Positions 43,109-51,978 of a stretch of 64,000 nt of DNA are shown here, piece by piece. The notes beneath the pieces are model-generated. The model was not told the origin of the DNA. It ran no database searches and saw only the letters and a program-made list of their open reading frames with translations. The translations under genes were made by a program, and so were the position numbers. Source of the DNA: Prosthecobacter gellanilyticus (GTDB lineage: Bacteria; Verrucomicrobiota; Verrucomicrobiia; Verrucomicrobiales; Verrucomicrobiaceae); assembly GCF_007992435.1 (NCBI RefSeq), contig NZ_BKAG01000015.1, positions 89,932 to 153,931 on the forward strand. Reading direction: 5' to 3'. Position 1 is the first letter of the stretch, and the number at the start of each line of letters is the position of its first letter.

Positions 43109-44239
43109 CTACTTCCGGCTCAGCTTGTAAAACAACCAGCCGCCGATGCCGAGGAAGAGCACGTTGGGCAGCCACATGATGAGATGCGGGAAGGACCCGG
43201 GCTTCTCATTCATCGTGTCTCCAAAGATGATGAAGCCGATGTACACCGTGGCGGTGATGAGGCTGAGCGCGAAACCCGTGGAGGTCTCACGTCGCTGCGC
43301 GGTCACTCCTAGCGGGATGCCCACGAGCGCGAAAGTGAGGCAGGCCAGCGAGAAGCTGTAGCGCTTGTTCAGTTCCGTGCGCGACTGCGAAAGATGCTTC
43401 GGCTCCATCTCCTTGCCGGTGATGACATCTTTTTTGACGGCCAGCTCTTCCCAGAGCTGGTCCGTGCTCTTCATGCTGGCATTCACCCTCACGGATTTGT
43501 CCTTCAATCGAGAGAGCGGGAAGGTCAGTGCTGTCTCAGCCGCCTTGATGAAGTCGATCTTCTGCAGCTTCTTGTCAGGCGCGAGGGCGTAGGACTCGAT
43601 CTCCGCGTTGTAAAGCCTGAGAGTGAAGTCCAGCACACCCTCCTGCGTCTCGAGAACGGCACGCTGTGCACGCACGACCCGCTTCGCCTGCAGTCCCTCC
43701 AGCTCGATGATCTCCAGATTCTTCAGCTCACGGCCATCGCGCTTGCCCGTGTAGATGCGGAAGCCTGGCACACGATCCAGCACGCGGCCTTCCTGGAAGA
43801 GCGCTTCAGGGTTTTCGACCGCCACTTCGTAAAAGAGCAGCTTCATGCGGTTCTTTGCCGCAGGAGCCAGGTCCACATTCACCCAAAAGCAGACGCCCGA
43901 GAGCAGAGCGGCGATGATAAACACCGGCAGGCAGATGCGCGGCATGGACCAGCCGGTCATGCGCATGGAGACCAGTTCATTGTCCGTGGAGAGCCGCCCA
44001 AAGACCAGCAGGATGCCGGTGAGAAAGGCCCATGGAATGGTGAAGATGAGCGAAAACGGAATGATGAGGCCGATGAACTCCGCGATCACGGCGAACGGCA
44101 GCTTCGTGTCCCCCAGGAGCTCATCGAGCTTCTTGTACACATTCCCCAGCACCATGACACCGCTCAGCAGCATGACCCCCATCAGCGTGGCTGAGAGGAC
44201 CTGCTTGCCGAGGTAGCGGTCGAAGATGCGGAGAAACAT
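43109..44239 (-). CDS. LptF/LptG family permease for lipopolysaccharide export
   Basis: Encodes 376 residues. Spans cluster at about 12-35, 55-85, 97-120 and three more at 300-372, with a periplasmic beta-jellyroll between, the LptF/LptG arrangement. Visible motifs are FDRYLGKQVLSATLMGVMLL at the start, PWAFLTGILLVFGRLSTDNEL with VSMRMTGWS as the coupling region, and NKRYSFSLACLTFALVGIPLG. With LptB, C, A, D and E it moves LPS to the outer membrane. Which of LptF or LptG cannot be settled. 117 bp downstream of the HldE2-PurN gene. Confidence 0.88.
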   Translation of the reverse strand: MFLRIFDRYLGKQVLSATLMGVMLLSGVMVLGNVYKKLDELLGDTKLPFAVIAEFIGLIIPFSLIFTIPWAFLTGILLVFGRLSTDNELVSMRMTGWSMPRICLPVFIIAALLSGVCFWVNVDLAPAAKNRMKLLFYEVAVENPEALFQEGRVLDRVPGFRIYTGKRDGRELKNLEIIELEGLQAKRVVRAQRAVLETQEGVLDFTLRLYNAEIESYALAPDKKLQKIDFIKAAETALTFPLSRLKDKSVRVNASMKSTDQLWEELAVKKDVITGKEMEPKHLSQSRTELNKRYSFSLACLTFALVGIPLGVTAQRRETSTGFALSLITATVYIGFIIFGDTMNEKPGSFPHLIMWLPNVLFLGIGGWLFYKLSRK

Positions 44240-44356
44240 GCGGAGGAGGGGTTCCCGAGGTTCATAGGAACATCAGGAGGAGCTGGAGGGGGTGGGGTGT
44301 TCTTTAAAGCGAACCCGGCCCTCACGCAAGCCACACCCGAAGATGCAAAAGCGGCC

Positions 44357-45433
44357 TCACGCACGCTTCCACTCCGCCAGCACCTTGGGCAGCAGGCGAT
44401 GCTCCTGCTCCTTGATGCGGGCATGGAGTTTTTCAGCGTTGTCCCCCACAAGGATAGGCACCTTCGCCTGGGCCAGGATGCGCCCGGCATCGATCTCGGC
44501 ATTCACCAGATGCACGGTACAGCCTGTCTCCAGCTCGCCCTCATCCAGCACATCCTGGACGGCGGTGGCGCCCTTGTAGGCAGGGAGGAGGGAAGGATGC
44601 ACATTGACGATCCGGTCCGTGAAGGCATCCAAAATGGGGCTTTTCAGGATGCGCATGAACCCGGTGAGCACCACCACGTCCACGGCCGCTTCCTTCAGGA
44701 TCTCCGCCACCTTCTTCTGTGCCTCTTCGTCAAACCGGCGTGGATTCGCCCCGCCATGCACATGATGCACGGGCAGGCCTTCCCCCTTCGCGATCTTCAG
44801 GAAGCCGCTGTCGCCCTGGTCCGTAATGGCCGCCACGATCTGCGCGTCCAGCTCCAGGTTCTGGATGGAACGGATCAGCGCGCGCAGGTTGGACCCCTCT
44901 CCCGAACCCAGCACCCCCAGCCGCAGCGGCGGGGCCACACTCTCCGAGGAGGTCATCTTCTCGATGATCTTCGAGGTCGAGCGCCCAGGCACCAGGGACA
45001 GGATCTGGATCTGCGTGCCCGCCTTGTCCAGCGCGCCGCGCTCACCGGGGTCCAGAGACTCGGGCGTGTAGTCGCCACCTTTCGCGTAAATATGCGGACG
45101 GATGGCCTCGATCAGGCCCGTGGCACGTTTGTCGCTGAAAATGACCACACCATCCACGGCACGCAGGCCGGCCAGCACCTCGGCGCGGTCACGCTCGCGG
45201 TTCACGGGACGGCTGGGGCCCTTCAGCTCGCGCACAGAGGCATCGGAATTCAGACCCACGATCAGCGCATCTCCCAAAGCCCGGGCTTGCTGGAGATAGC
45301 GCACATGACCGGCATGCAGCAGGTCAAAGCAGCCGTTGGTGAAGACCACCTTCCCACCCGTCCGGTCCAGGGTATCCCGCAGCTTACGCGCTTCGGCAGG
45401 CGTCATGGGCATGTGGAGGGCTGGGTCGGACAT
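44357..45433 (-). CDS. fusion of HldE-type adenylyltransferase and phosphoribosylglycinamide formyltransferase (PurN)
   Basis: Encodes 358 residues. Residues about 10-160 are a cytidylyltransferase-fold domain like the C-terminal half of HldE (RfaE2): VVFTNGCFDLLHAGHVRYLQ with HAGH at 40-43, LNSDASVRELKG and GRSTSKIIEKM. They probably attach AMP to heptose-1-phosphate for LPS. Residues about 171-358 are a complete PurN: GVLGSGEGSNLRALI, VNVHPSLLPAYKG with Asn277 and His279, and Asp315 in NAEIDAGRILAQAK. PurN formylates GAR with formyl-THF in purine synthesis. No stop or frameshift between the halves. The kinase half of HldE is absent. Confidence 0.9.
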   Translation of the reverse strand: MSDPALHMPMTPAEARKLRDTLDRTGGKVVFTNGCFDLLHAGHVRYLQQARALGDALIVGLNSDASVRELKGPSRPVNRERDRAEVLAGLRAVDGVVIFSDKRATGLIEAIRPHIYAKGGDYTPESLDPGERGALDKAGTQIQILSLVPGRSTSKIIEKMTSSESVAPPLRLGVLGSGEGSNLRALIRSIQNLELDAQIVAAITDQGDSGFLKIAKGEGLPVHHVHGGANPRRFDEEAQKKVAEILKEAAVDVVVLTGFMRILKSPILDAFTDRIVNVHPSLLPAYKGATAVQDVLDEGELETGCTVHLVNAEIDAGRILAQAKVPILVGDNAEKLHARIKEQEHRLLPKVLAEWKRA

Positions 45434-45540
45434 AAGGAATAGGGCTGACTGTTTATTGAGCGGCCCCCCGGCTCTTGCAAGTTTGCACTGGGCCTGTTTC
45501 TGTCACCTTGCACGGGATTCGATCCCCCGTAACAAACCCC

Positions 45541-47337
45541 ATGGCTGACGCATCCCCTCTTCATCCCGACCGCTGGTCCCTCGACTCCTGGTTCTCCGGC
45601 TTTGGCAAAGCCGACTACAGCGACTTCAAAACGAAGCTCGTCAGCGATGTCGAGGCTCTGAAAAACCAGGCCTCTGCGCTGGGGAGTGACCTGGCGGAAA
45701 TCGCCCGCGTCATCAATGCGCTCGAGTCCTTCAGCGACCGTCTCGGCCACCTCTCCTCGTATCTCGGCTGCTTGTCTGCGGATGATGCCAATGATGAGGC
45801 CGTGAAGGCAGACGAAGCCTGGATCTCCACGCTGGATGCCGAAAGCACTAAACTGCAGGCCACCCTGCGCTCTGCTCTCGCGAAGCTGGATGATGCCACC
45901 TTTGCCAGACTGCTCAGTGATGCCTCCCTCAAGAATGCCGAGCACAGCGTGAAGCGCATGCGTGAGGAAGGGCAGAAGCAGATGACTGCTGAGATGGAAT
46001 CCCTCGCAGCGGATCTGAATGTGAACGGCCTGCATGCCTGGGGCCGCCTCTATGACACGCTCACCGGCAAGATGGAATTTGAGATGACCTTCCCCGATGG
46101 TCATACCGAAACGGTGCCCATGGCCCGCCGTCGCGCCTTGATGTCGGAACCCGATCGCAAGCTGCGCGAGGCCGCGTTTCATGCGGGTCAGAAGCCGTGG
46201 AATGATCACGCAGTCACACTCGCCGCCGCCTTGAATGGCATCGCTGGCACACGCCTCAGTCTTTATGATCGCCGTGGCCTTCCGCACTTCCTGAACACGC
46301 CGCTCTTTGATGGAGCCATGAGCCGCAAGTCGCTGGATGCGATGCTCGAGGCCATCCACACCAACATCGATCTGCCGCGCCGTGCCTTGCGCAAGGCCGC
46401 GAAACTCCAGGGCACTTCCGCTCTTCACTACTTTGATCTCGAGGCTCCGCAGATCGCCGCGCCGGAAGAGAAACCTCTCACCTGGGATGAAGCCTGTGAC
46501 ACTGTGGAGAAAGCTTTCAGTCCCGCTTATCCACGCCTCGGCAGTTACTTCGGTGGCATGCTGAAGGATCGCTGGATCGAAGCCCAGCCGCGTGCGGGCA
46601 AGCGCCCAGGAGCCTTCTGCACCGGCTCGCAGCTCAAGCATGAAGAGCGCATCTACATGACCTTTCACGGTACCGTGCATGACATGGTCACCCTGGCACA
46701 TGAGGCCGGTCATGCCTGGCACTCCTGCGTCCTGCGCCCGGCGCGCTCCTTTGCGGCGAGCTACCCGATGACGCTCGCCGAGACCGCCTCAAACTTCGGC
46801 GAGATGATCCTGCTCAGCGGCCTCATGGGTGATCCAAACATCACGGAAGCCACCAAGGCTTACCTGCTCGACCAGGAGATGCTGCGCGCGCATGCCTATC
46901 TCATCAACATCCCCATGCGCTATGAGTTCGAGAAGGCCTTCTACACCGAGCGCGCCGCTGGCGAAGTCTCCGTGAGCCGCCTGCGCGAGCTCATGACTGA
47001 AGCGCAGCGCAATCTTTATGGTGACACGCTGCTCGATGACGGCACGGACCCCATGTTCTGGGCTTATAAGATGCACTTCTTCATCACCGGAGTGTCCTTC
47101 TACAATTTCCCCTACGTTTTTGGTTATCTTCTCAGCCAGGCGCTGTTTGCAAGGTTCAAGGTGGAAGGCGCTTCCTTCCTGCCTCGCTATGAAGCCTTCC
47201 TCTCCATGACCGGCAGCGCCACCTGTGAGGAAGTGGTGAAGCAGACTCTCGGCGAAGACCTCACCAATCCCGAGTTCTGGGCCACCGCGCTGAAAGCCAT
47301 GGAGCCATCACTGGTGGGTTATGAGGCAATCAAATGA
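45541..47337 (+). CDS. pepF: oligoendopeptidase F, M3 metallopeptidase
   Basis: Cleaves short peptides in the cytoplasm; zinc dependent. Encodes 598 residues from the ATG at 45541. The M3 active site is LAHEAGHAWH (HEAGH 387-391) with the third ligand Glu in ETASNFGEM about 25 residues on. FHGTVHDMVTLA and SFYNFPYVFGYLLSQALFARF are further family landmarks. Length fits the PepF/M3B branch. No export signal. Diverges from the HldE2-PurN gene. Confidence 0.92.
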   Translation: MADASPLHPDRWSLDSWFSGFGKADYSDFKTKLVSDVEALKNQASALGSDLAEIARVINALESFSDRLGHLSSYLGCLSADDANDEAVKADEAWISTLDAESTKLQATLRSALAKLDDATFARLLSDASLKNAEHSVKRMREEGQKQMTAEMESLAADLNVNGLHAWGRLYDTLTGKMEFEMTFPDGHTETVPMARRRALMSEPDRKLREAAFHAGQKPWNDHAVTLAAALNGIAGTRLSLYDRRGLPHFLNTPLFDGAMSRKSLDAMLEAIHTNIDLPRRALRKAAKLQGTSALHYFDLEAPQIAAPEEKPLTWDEACDTVEKAFSPAYPRLGSYFGGMLKDRWIEAQPRAGKRPGAFCTGSQLKHEERIYMTFHGTVHDMVTLAHEAGHAWHSCVLRPARSFAASYPMTLAETASNFGEMILLSGLMGDPNITEATKAYLLDQEMLRAHAYLINIPMRYEFEKAFYTERAAGEVSVSRLRELMTEAQRNLYGDTLLDDGTDPMFWAYKMHFFITGVSFYNFPYVFGYLLSQALFARFKVEGASFLPRYEAFLSMTGSATCEEVVKQTLGEDLTNPEFWATALKAMEPSLVGYEAIK

Positions 47338-47578
47338 TCTCCGGCCGATCATTCGGTCATAATATTCGTTAGCCTGACCAAGCAGCACGCTACGGCTGGA
47401 GATCATCTTCGGTTGCATGGAATCAGCCTGGGAGGCTGATTCCAGAGGATGTGCCCGAGCATTTAAGTCTTGCCATTTTGATGAAATCGGCTAGAAATGA
47501 ATTTGTGAAAACCGTTTCGCGCCCAACCAAATGCTTAGCCTTCTTGAATGAAGGAGAAGTGGCGGGCCCGAGATGTCA

Positions 47579-47662
47579 TCGACTGGGCGCCAGTCGACAT
47601 TAAGCGGGCAGCCCCCTTCCTGATCCGGACTGCCCGCAAACTCCCAAAGGCCACAGGCCTTT
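47579..47662. ncRNA. three consecutive hairpins, candidate structured RNA
   Basis: TCGACTGG/CCAGTCGA (47579-47597), GCGGGCAG/CTGCCCGC (47604-47637) and AAAGGCC/GGCCTTT (47646-47662) follow one another with short spacers. Strand and function are unknown; could be a small RNA, a leader for the downstream gene or a repeat element. No known RNA family recognised. Confidence 0.3.
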
Positions 47663-47747
47663 GATTCATCACGCACAGCCGCGTTCCGATCCCACGACGG
47701 ACTGAGCATTTCCCTGCAAGCTCACATCACAGGCATGCCCGTGCACT

Positions 47748-47768
47748 GACGCGCTCAGACAGCGCGTC
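47748..47768. repeat. hairpin between two GCATGCCCGTGC repeats
   Basis: GACGCGCT (47748-47755) pairs with AGCGCGTC (47761-47768) around CAGAC. It is flanked by direct copies of GCATGCCCGTGC. It lies about 95 bp before the small gene at 47862 and may be regulatory. Confidence 0.35.
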
Positions 47769-47861
47769 CACACACTCCGCATGCCCGTGCGTGGTCGCGC
47801 ATGGACATGACCCAACCTTTTTCAATCTTTGACACGCTTATTCCCAACCAACTTTGAATCC

Positions 47862-48110
47862 ATGAAACTGTTAGACACCCCATCCCATCGCCCTGCCCTG
47901 AACTTCGAACGTCCCTCGTGGCTCGTCACCTGCTCTCTCAAGAGGCGTGAACCCTTCGGCACGGTCTCCAGCCAGGCCAGATATGAACTCGCGGCAACCA
48001 ACGAAGAAGAAGCCCGCTCAGCCGTGCGCAACTTCGTGCAGCAGGCGCATCCTCGATGCGTGATCGAGTCCATACGCGTGGCACGCCAGAACCTGGCGCA
48101 GCCCGCCTGA
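47862..48110 (+). CDS. small protein of unknown function
   Basis: Encodes 82 residues from the ATG at 47862, which has better protein character than an upstream in-frame start. ERPSWLVTCSLKRREPFGT is followed by an alpha-helical stretch with EEEARSAVRNFVQQAH and a basic end. No signal or membrane segment; no family recognised. A perfect terminator begins 28 bp downstream, supporting a real transcribed unit. Confidence 0.55.
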   Translation: MKLLDTPSHRPALNFERPSWLVTCSLKRREPFGTVSSQARYELAATNEEEARSAVRNFVQQAHPRCVIESIRVARQNLAQPA

Positions 48111-48137
48111 TGTAGGACAGGCATCCAGCTTGTTCGC

Positions 48138-48168
48138 ATGAGCCGGGCGCCCGCCCGGCTCATTTTTT
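48138..48168 (+). terminator. intrinsic terminator
   Basis: GAGCCGGGCG (48140-48149) pairs with CGCCCGGCTC (48152-48161), extended by AT pairs at each end, and is followed by six T residues (48163-48168). Terminates the small gene at 47862-48110. Confidence 0.85.
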
Positions 48169-48246
48169 ATGCCGATGAACGGCCGCTCTCACACAAAGCA
48201 GGCGGGATGCCTGCACCATCACCCAAAACCAAACACACCACTTACC

Positions 48247-48537
48247 ATGAATCTCCATTCCATCTCCTACTACGATCACGTCACTCTTCGTCCGCTCAAC
48301 GTCCTCGGTGCCTTGCATGAACCTGACATCACGATCCAGGTCGTCCCCGGTCATGAGGCCGATGCCGAGCACGGCCGCATCTCCGCCGAAGCCCCGCTCG
48401 GCCGTGCCATCCTGCGCAAGCGCAGCGGTGATACCATCACCATCCAGGTCCGGGACCAGAGCATCTCCATGCGCATCCTGGCCGTGGAGAGGCCTGGGGA
48501 GACACACGATGAGCAGATGATTGCTGTCGCCGCATGA
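48247..48537 (+). CDS. stand-alone GreA/GreB C-terminal domain protein
   Basis: Encodes 96 residues from the ATG at 48247. VPGHEADAEHGRISAEAPLG then RAILRKRSGDTITIQV matches the C-terminal FKBP-like domain of GreA/GreB (typical GreA: DEADP-GKIS--SPLG-ALLGK--GD). The N-terminal coiled coil that inserts into RNA polymerase is missing; a Rnk-type N-terminus is also not obvious. It may bind the secondary-channel rim of RNA polymerase as a competitor of Gre factors. Starts about 80 bp after a terminator, so separately transcribed. Confidence 0.75.
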   Translation: MNLHSISYYDHVTLRPLNVLGALHEPDITIQVVPGHEADAEHGRISAEAPLGRAILRKRSGDTITIQVRDQSISMRILAVERPGETHDEQMIAVAA

Positions 48538-48776
48538 CCGTGAAGTCGCGCCAGCGTCCTGGAATGCGCCGGCCCTCCGGCGCTCTCGAAGGCCTAACAA
48601 AAACCTTCGCGCAAGCCGACGGCGAAGGACATTCGGGATCCATTCGCCTTCGAAAACTCGCTTATCATCCGCTTCGTCGCAGAGCTCCAGAAGACTGGAG
48701 CACTCCAGGACGCTTCGCGAAGCTCTTCATCACCCTGTGAATCATCCGATCAGATATCGCATGTGAGCCTAACCAT

Positions 48777-48795
48777 CCTCTCACGGAGTGAGAGG
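48777..48795. terminator. hairpin downstream of guaA
   Basis: CCTCTCAC (48777-48784) pairs with GTGAGAGG (48788-48795), 17 bp beyond the guaA stop on the minus strand. No T-run follows, so efficiency is uncertain. Confidence 0.45.
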
Positions 48796-48811
48796 ACCAC
48801 TTTCCTTGGGA

Positions 48812-50332
48812 TCACTCCCACTCAATGCTCGCCGGCGGCTTGGTGCTGATGTCGTAGAGGACACGGTTCACACCTTTGACGCTGTTGAGGATCTTGTTGG
48901 AGGCGTTGCGCAGCACGCTGTAGGGCAGCTCCACCCAATCGGCGGTCATGGCATCTTCGCTGATGACGGCACGGAGGCTGATGGCCTGCTCGTAGCTGCG
49001 CTCATCGCCCTTCACACCGACGGTCTTCACCGGGAGCAGAGCCGCATAAGCCTGCCAGGTGCGTTCATACCAGCCACTGCGGCGCAGCTCGGCGATGAAG
49101 ATGGCATCAGCATGCTGCGTGGTGGCCACACGCTCAGCGGTGATCTCACCTGGAATACGGACCGCGAGACCCGGACCTGGGAAAGGATGACGCCACAGAG
49201 CCTGATGCGGGATGCCAAGGCTGGCACCCAGCGCGCGCACTTCATCCTTGAAGAGCTCGGCCAGAGGCTCGAGCACCTTGCCCTGCTCCTTGAGCTCCAT
49301 GATCTTGTCGACCCGGTTGTGATGCGTCTTGATCTTGCTGGCGATGCTGCCGCTGGTGGCGCTCTCGATCACGTCCGGGTACAGCGTGCCCTGCGCGAGC
49401 AGTTCCACGTTGTCCGCGACCTTCCAGAACTCCTCCACGAAAAGGGTGCCGATGATGCGGCGCTTCTGCTCGGGATCGGTCACGCCTTTGAGCGCACCGA
49501 GGAAGGTGGCGCTGGCATCGATCTGCTCGATCGGCACACCAACCTTGCCGAAAAGCTCTTTGACCTCGGCGGCTTCGTTGAGACGCATCATTCCGGTGTC
49601 GATGAAGATGCAGCGCACCTTCACGCCTGCCTTCGCGAGCAAAACGGCCAGCACCGTGCTGTCCACACCACCCGAGACACCGCAGATCACTTCGCGGTTG
49701 CCGACCTCAGCCTTGATGCGGTCCAGCATCTGAGCCTTGAAGGCCTCGATGTCGAACTTCGCGAGCTTCGCGCCGCTGTTGATGAGGAAGTTTTTCAGGA
49801 TGGCCGTACCCTCGTGCGAATGCGTGACTTCCGGATGAAACTGGATGCCCCAGCAGCGCTCGGACCACTTCAGCGCCACCGGAATGGCGTCTTCATTCGT
49901 GGCGATGACCTTTGTCGTGCTGGCCAGGTTCGCGCAGGTGTCACTGTGGCTCATCCACACCTGGGACTCATGAGAGATGCCTTTGAAAAGGTCTTCATGA
50001 TCTGTCACCACCAGCTTCGCAGGACCGTACTCACGTGTCACACCGGGCTTCACCGTGCCGCCATGCTTGATGTTCAGCAGCTGCATGCCGTAGCACACGC
50101 CGAGCACTGGCACGCCGAAGGACATGAGCTTGTCATAGTCCACATCCGGAGCGTCTTTCTCAGAGGTGCTGCGCGGGCCGCCGGAGAGGATGATGGCTCC
50201 AGGATCCTTCAGGTTGGCCAGCTCCGCCGGTGGATACAAATGCGAGACGAAACCGAGCTCGCGAACGCGGCGGACAATGAGCTGGGAATACTGGGAGCCG
50301 TAATCGAGGACGGCGACTTCTTGAGCGGTCAT
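48812..50332 (-). CDS. guaA: GMP synthase (glutamine-hydrolysing)
   Basis: Converts XMP to GMP with ATP and glutamine. Encodes 506 residues. The N-terminal amidotransferase domain has Cys80 in LGVCYGMQ and His166/Glu168 in IQFHPEVTH. The synthetase domain has the PP-loop SGGVDS (220-225). The dimerisation domain ends VNRVLYDISTKPPASIEWE, the standard GuaA C-terminus. Encoded with guaB immediately upstream on the same strand (47 bp apart), an arrangement found in many bacteria. Confidence 0.97.
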   Translation of the reverse strand: MTAQEVAVLDYGSQYSQLIVRRVRELGFVSHLYPPAELANLKDPGAIILSGGPRSTSEKDAPDVDYDKLMSFGVPVLGVCYGMQLLNIKHGGTVKPGVTREYGPAKLVVTDHEDLFKGISHESQVWMSHSDTCANLASTTKVIATNEDAIPVALKWSERCWGIQFHPEVTHSHEGTAILKNFLINSGAKLAKFDIEAFKAQMLDRIKAEVGNREVICGVSGGVDSTVLAVLLAKAGVKVRCIFIDTGMMRLNEAAEVKELFGKVGVPIEQIDASATFLGALKGVTDPEQKRRIIGTLFVEEFWKVADNVELLAQGTLYPDVIESATSGSIASKIKTHHNRVDKIMELKEQGKVLEPLAELFKDEVRALGASLGIPHQALWRHPFPGPGLAVRIPGEITAERVATTQHADAIFIAELRRSGWYERTWQAYAALLPVKTVGVKGDERSYEQAISLRAVISEDAMTADWVELPYSVLRNASNKILNSVKGVNRVLYDISTKPPASIEWE

Positions 50333-50379
50333 GAGAGGAAACGACGGATGCGGGAATAAGGACTAACCAACGATGCCGA

Positions 50380-51840
50380 TTAACTCGGCTCGTAGTTCAC
50401 AGGCTCTTCAGTGATGACGACATCATGCGGATGGCTCTCTTTCAAACCACCGGCGGTGATTCGGACAAAGCGGGCCTTGGAGCGAAGTTCATCAAGGTTG
50501 TCAGCGCCGACATAACCCATGCCGCTGCGCAGACCCCCCATGAGCTGGAAGACCACGTCGGCTAGAGGGCCTTTGAAGGGCACACGAGCCTCGACACCTT
50601 CGGGGACGAGCTTGCCAGAGCTGTTCTGGCCGTAGCGGTCGCCTGCGCCCTTGCGCATGGCCTTGAGACTGCCCATGCCGCGATACTCTTTAAACGTGCG
50701 GCCCTGCCATTTGACCATGTTGCCGGGGCTTTCAGCCGTGCCAGCGAGCAGGGAGCCGAGCATCACACAGTCAGCACCGCCTGCGATGGCTTTCACGATA
50801 TCACCCGAGTAGCGAATGCCACCATCAGCGATCACCGTCACACCACGCTCACGGCAGACATCCGCCACTTCCTGCACGGCAGTGAACTGGGCCATGCCCA
50901 CACCGGAGATGATACGCGTGGTGCAGATGGAGCCCGGGCCCACACCTACTTTCACGGCGGAGGCACCCGCATTGATCAAATGCAGCGCACCATCTGCGGT
51001 GACCACATTGCCAGCGACGACCGGAATCGAACCGCCGATCTTCGCACGAAGTCGCGCAATGACCGAAGCCACCCGTGAGGTATGACCCGTAGCCGCATCA
51101 ATAAAGAGAGCATCCGCGCCCGCAGCCACCAGAGCCGCGCCACGATCCGCGCAGTCTTCGCCGACACCGACGGCAGCGCCGACTCGGAGCTGGCCGTTCG
51201 CATCCTTCGCCGCGTGGGTGAAGGTCTGGCGCTTGATCACGTCCTGACGAGTGATGAGGCCCGCGAGCTTGCCTGCGCTGTCCACGAGCGGCAGTTTTTC
51301 AATACGGCGCTGATACATCAGCTTCAGCGCTTCTTCAAAGGAGGTGCCGCTGGTGCCTGTGGCCAGACGGTCCAGAGGGGTCATCATGCCGGAAACCAGC
51401 GCGGTTTCGTCCTCGACATACCAGATGTCACGGCTAGTCACCATGCCGACCAGCTTTCCAGAAGGGTCCACGACCGGGAAGCCGCTGACGCCCTTTTCAT
51501 ACATGAGGCGCTGCAGCTCGGCGAGAGTCGTCTCCGGGCGCACCGTGTGCGGGTTCTGAATGACCGTGTTCTCCGAGCGCTTCACACGCGCGACCTGCTC
51601 TGCCTGGTAGTCGATGGGGCAGTTGCGGTGGATGACTCCGAGGCCGCCTTCACGAGCCAGCGCGATGGCCAGCTCCGATTCAGTGACCGTGTCCATGGCA
51701 GAGGACAGAACAGGAATATTCAGATCGATGCTGCCGCCGAAGCGCGTGCCTATTTTGACATCTCCGGGCAGAACTTCACTGAGACCTGGAAGGAGGAGAA
51801 CGTCGTCGAAACTGAGTGCGAGGGAAGGTGTGGCGCCCAT
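50380..51840 (-). CDS. guaB: IMP dehydrogenase
   Basis: Oxidises IMP to XMP with NAD, the rate-limiting step to GMP. Encodes 486 residues from the ATG at 51840 ([19 protein letters not shown]), the usual IMPDH start. Two CBS domains lie at about residues 95-205, followed by the barrel with catalytic Cys306 in [24 protein letters not shown] and the flap region [11 protein letters not shown]. It precedes guaA, matching the pathway order. Confidence 0.97.
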   Translation of the reverse strand: MGATPSLALSFDDVLLLPGLSEVLPGDVKIGTRFGGSIDLNIPVLSSAMDTVTESELAIALAREGGLGVIHRNCPIDYQAEQVARVKRSENTVIQNPHTVRPETTLAELQRLMYEKGVSGFPVVDPSGKLVGMVTSRDIWYVEDETALVSGMMTPLDRLATGTSGTSFEEALKLMYQRRIEKLPLVDSAGKLAGLITRQDVIKRQTFTHAAKDANGQLRVGAAVGVGEDCADRGAALVAAGADALFIDAATGHTSRVASVIARLRAKIGGSIPVVAGNVVTADGALHLINAGASAVKVGVGPGSICTTRIISGVGMAQFTAVQEVADVCRERGVTVIADGGIRYSGDIVKAIAGGADCVMLGSLLAGTAESPGNMVKWQGRTFKEYRGMGSLKAMRKGAGDRYGQNSSGKLVPEGVEARVPFKGPLADVVFQLMGGLRSGMGYVGADNLDELRSKARFVRITAGGLKESHPHDVVITEEPVNYEPS

Positions 51841-51978
51841 AGGCCATCTAAGCGGTCTCTCGCGGACTGTCACGCGAAATCGTGAACTGCTGCATTCCCC
51901 GCAGGGCTCAGCCATCAAAAAAAGGCAGCGGCTATATCGACAGGATTAACAAGATGGGAGTTATTCACAATCCAGGCA

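Larger units (their letters stand above)
47338..47861. other. intergenic region with several hairpins
   Basis: This 524 bp gap contains no convincing gene; a 72-codon minus-strand frame at 47491-47709 has atypical composition. It holds three adjacent stems at 47579-47662 and another at 47748-47768, annotated below, plus a repeated GCATGCCCGTGC at 47733-47744 and 47779-47790. Confidence 0.5.

Noticed and set aside
44297..45442. 381-codon plus-strand frame
   Set aside because: Antisense to the HldE2-PurN gene, which has all catalytic motifs.
45505..45525. GGATTCGATCCC resembling a tRNA T-arm
   Set aside because: No acceptor, D or anticodon arms could be assembled around it.
47491..47709. 72-codon minus-strand frame
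   Set aside because: Atypical composition, sits over a run of hairpins and has no matching motif.
48788..50359. 523-codon plus-strand frame
   Set aside because: Runs entirely opposite guaA, whose conserved residues are intact; composition (His/Leu/Asp-rich) is that of an antisense shadow.
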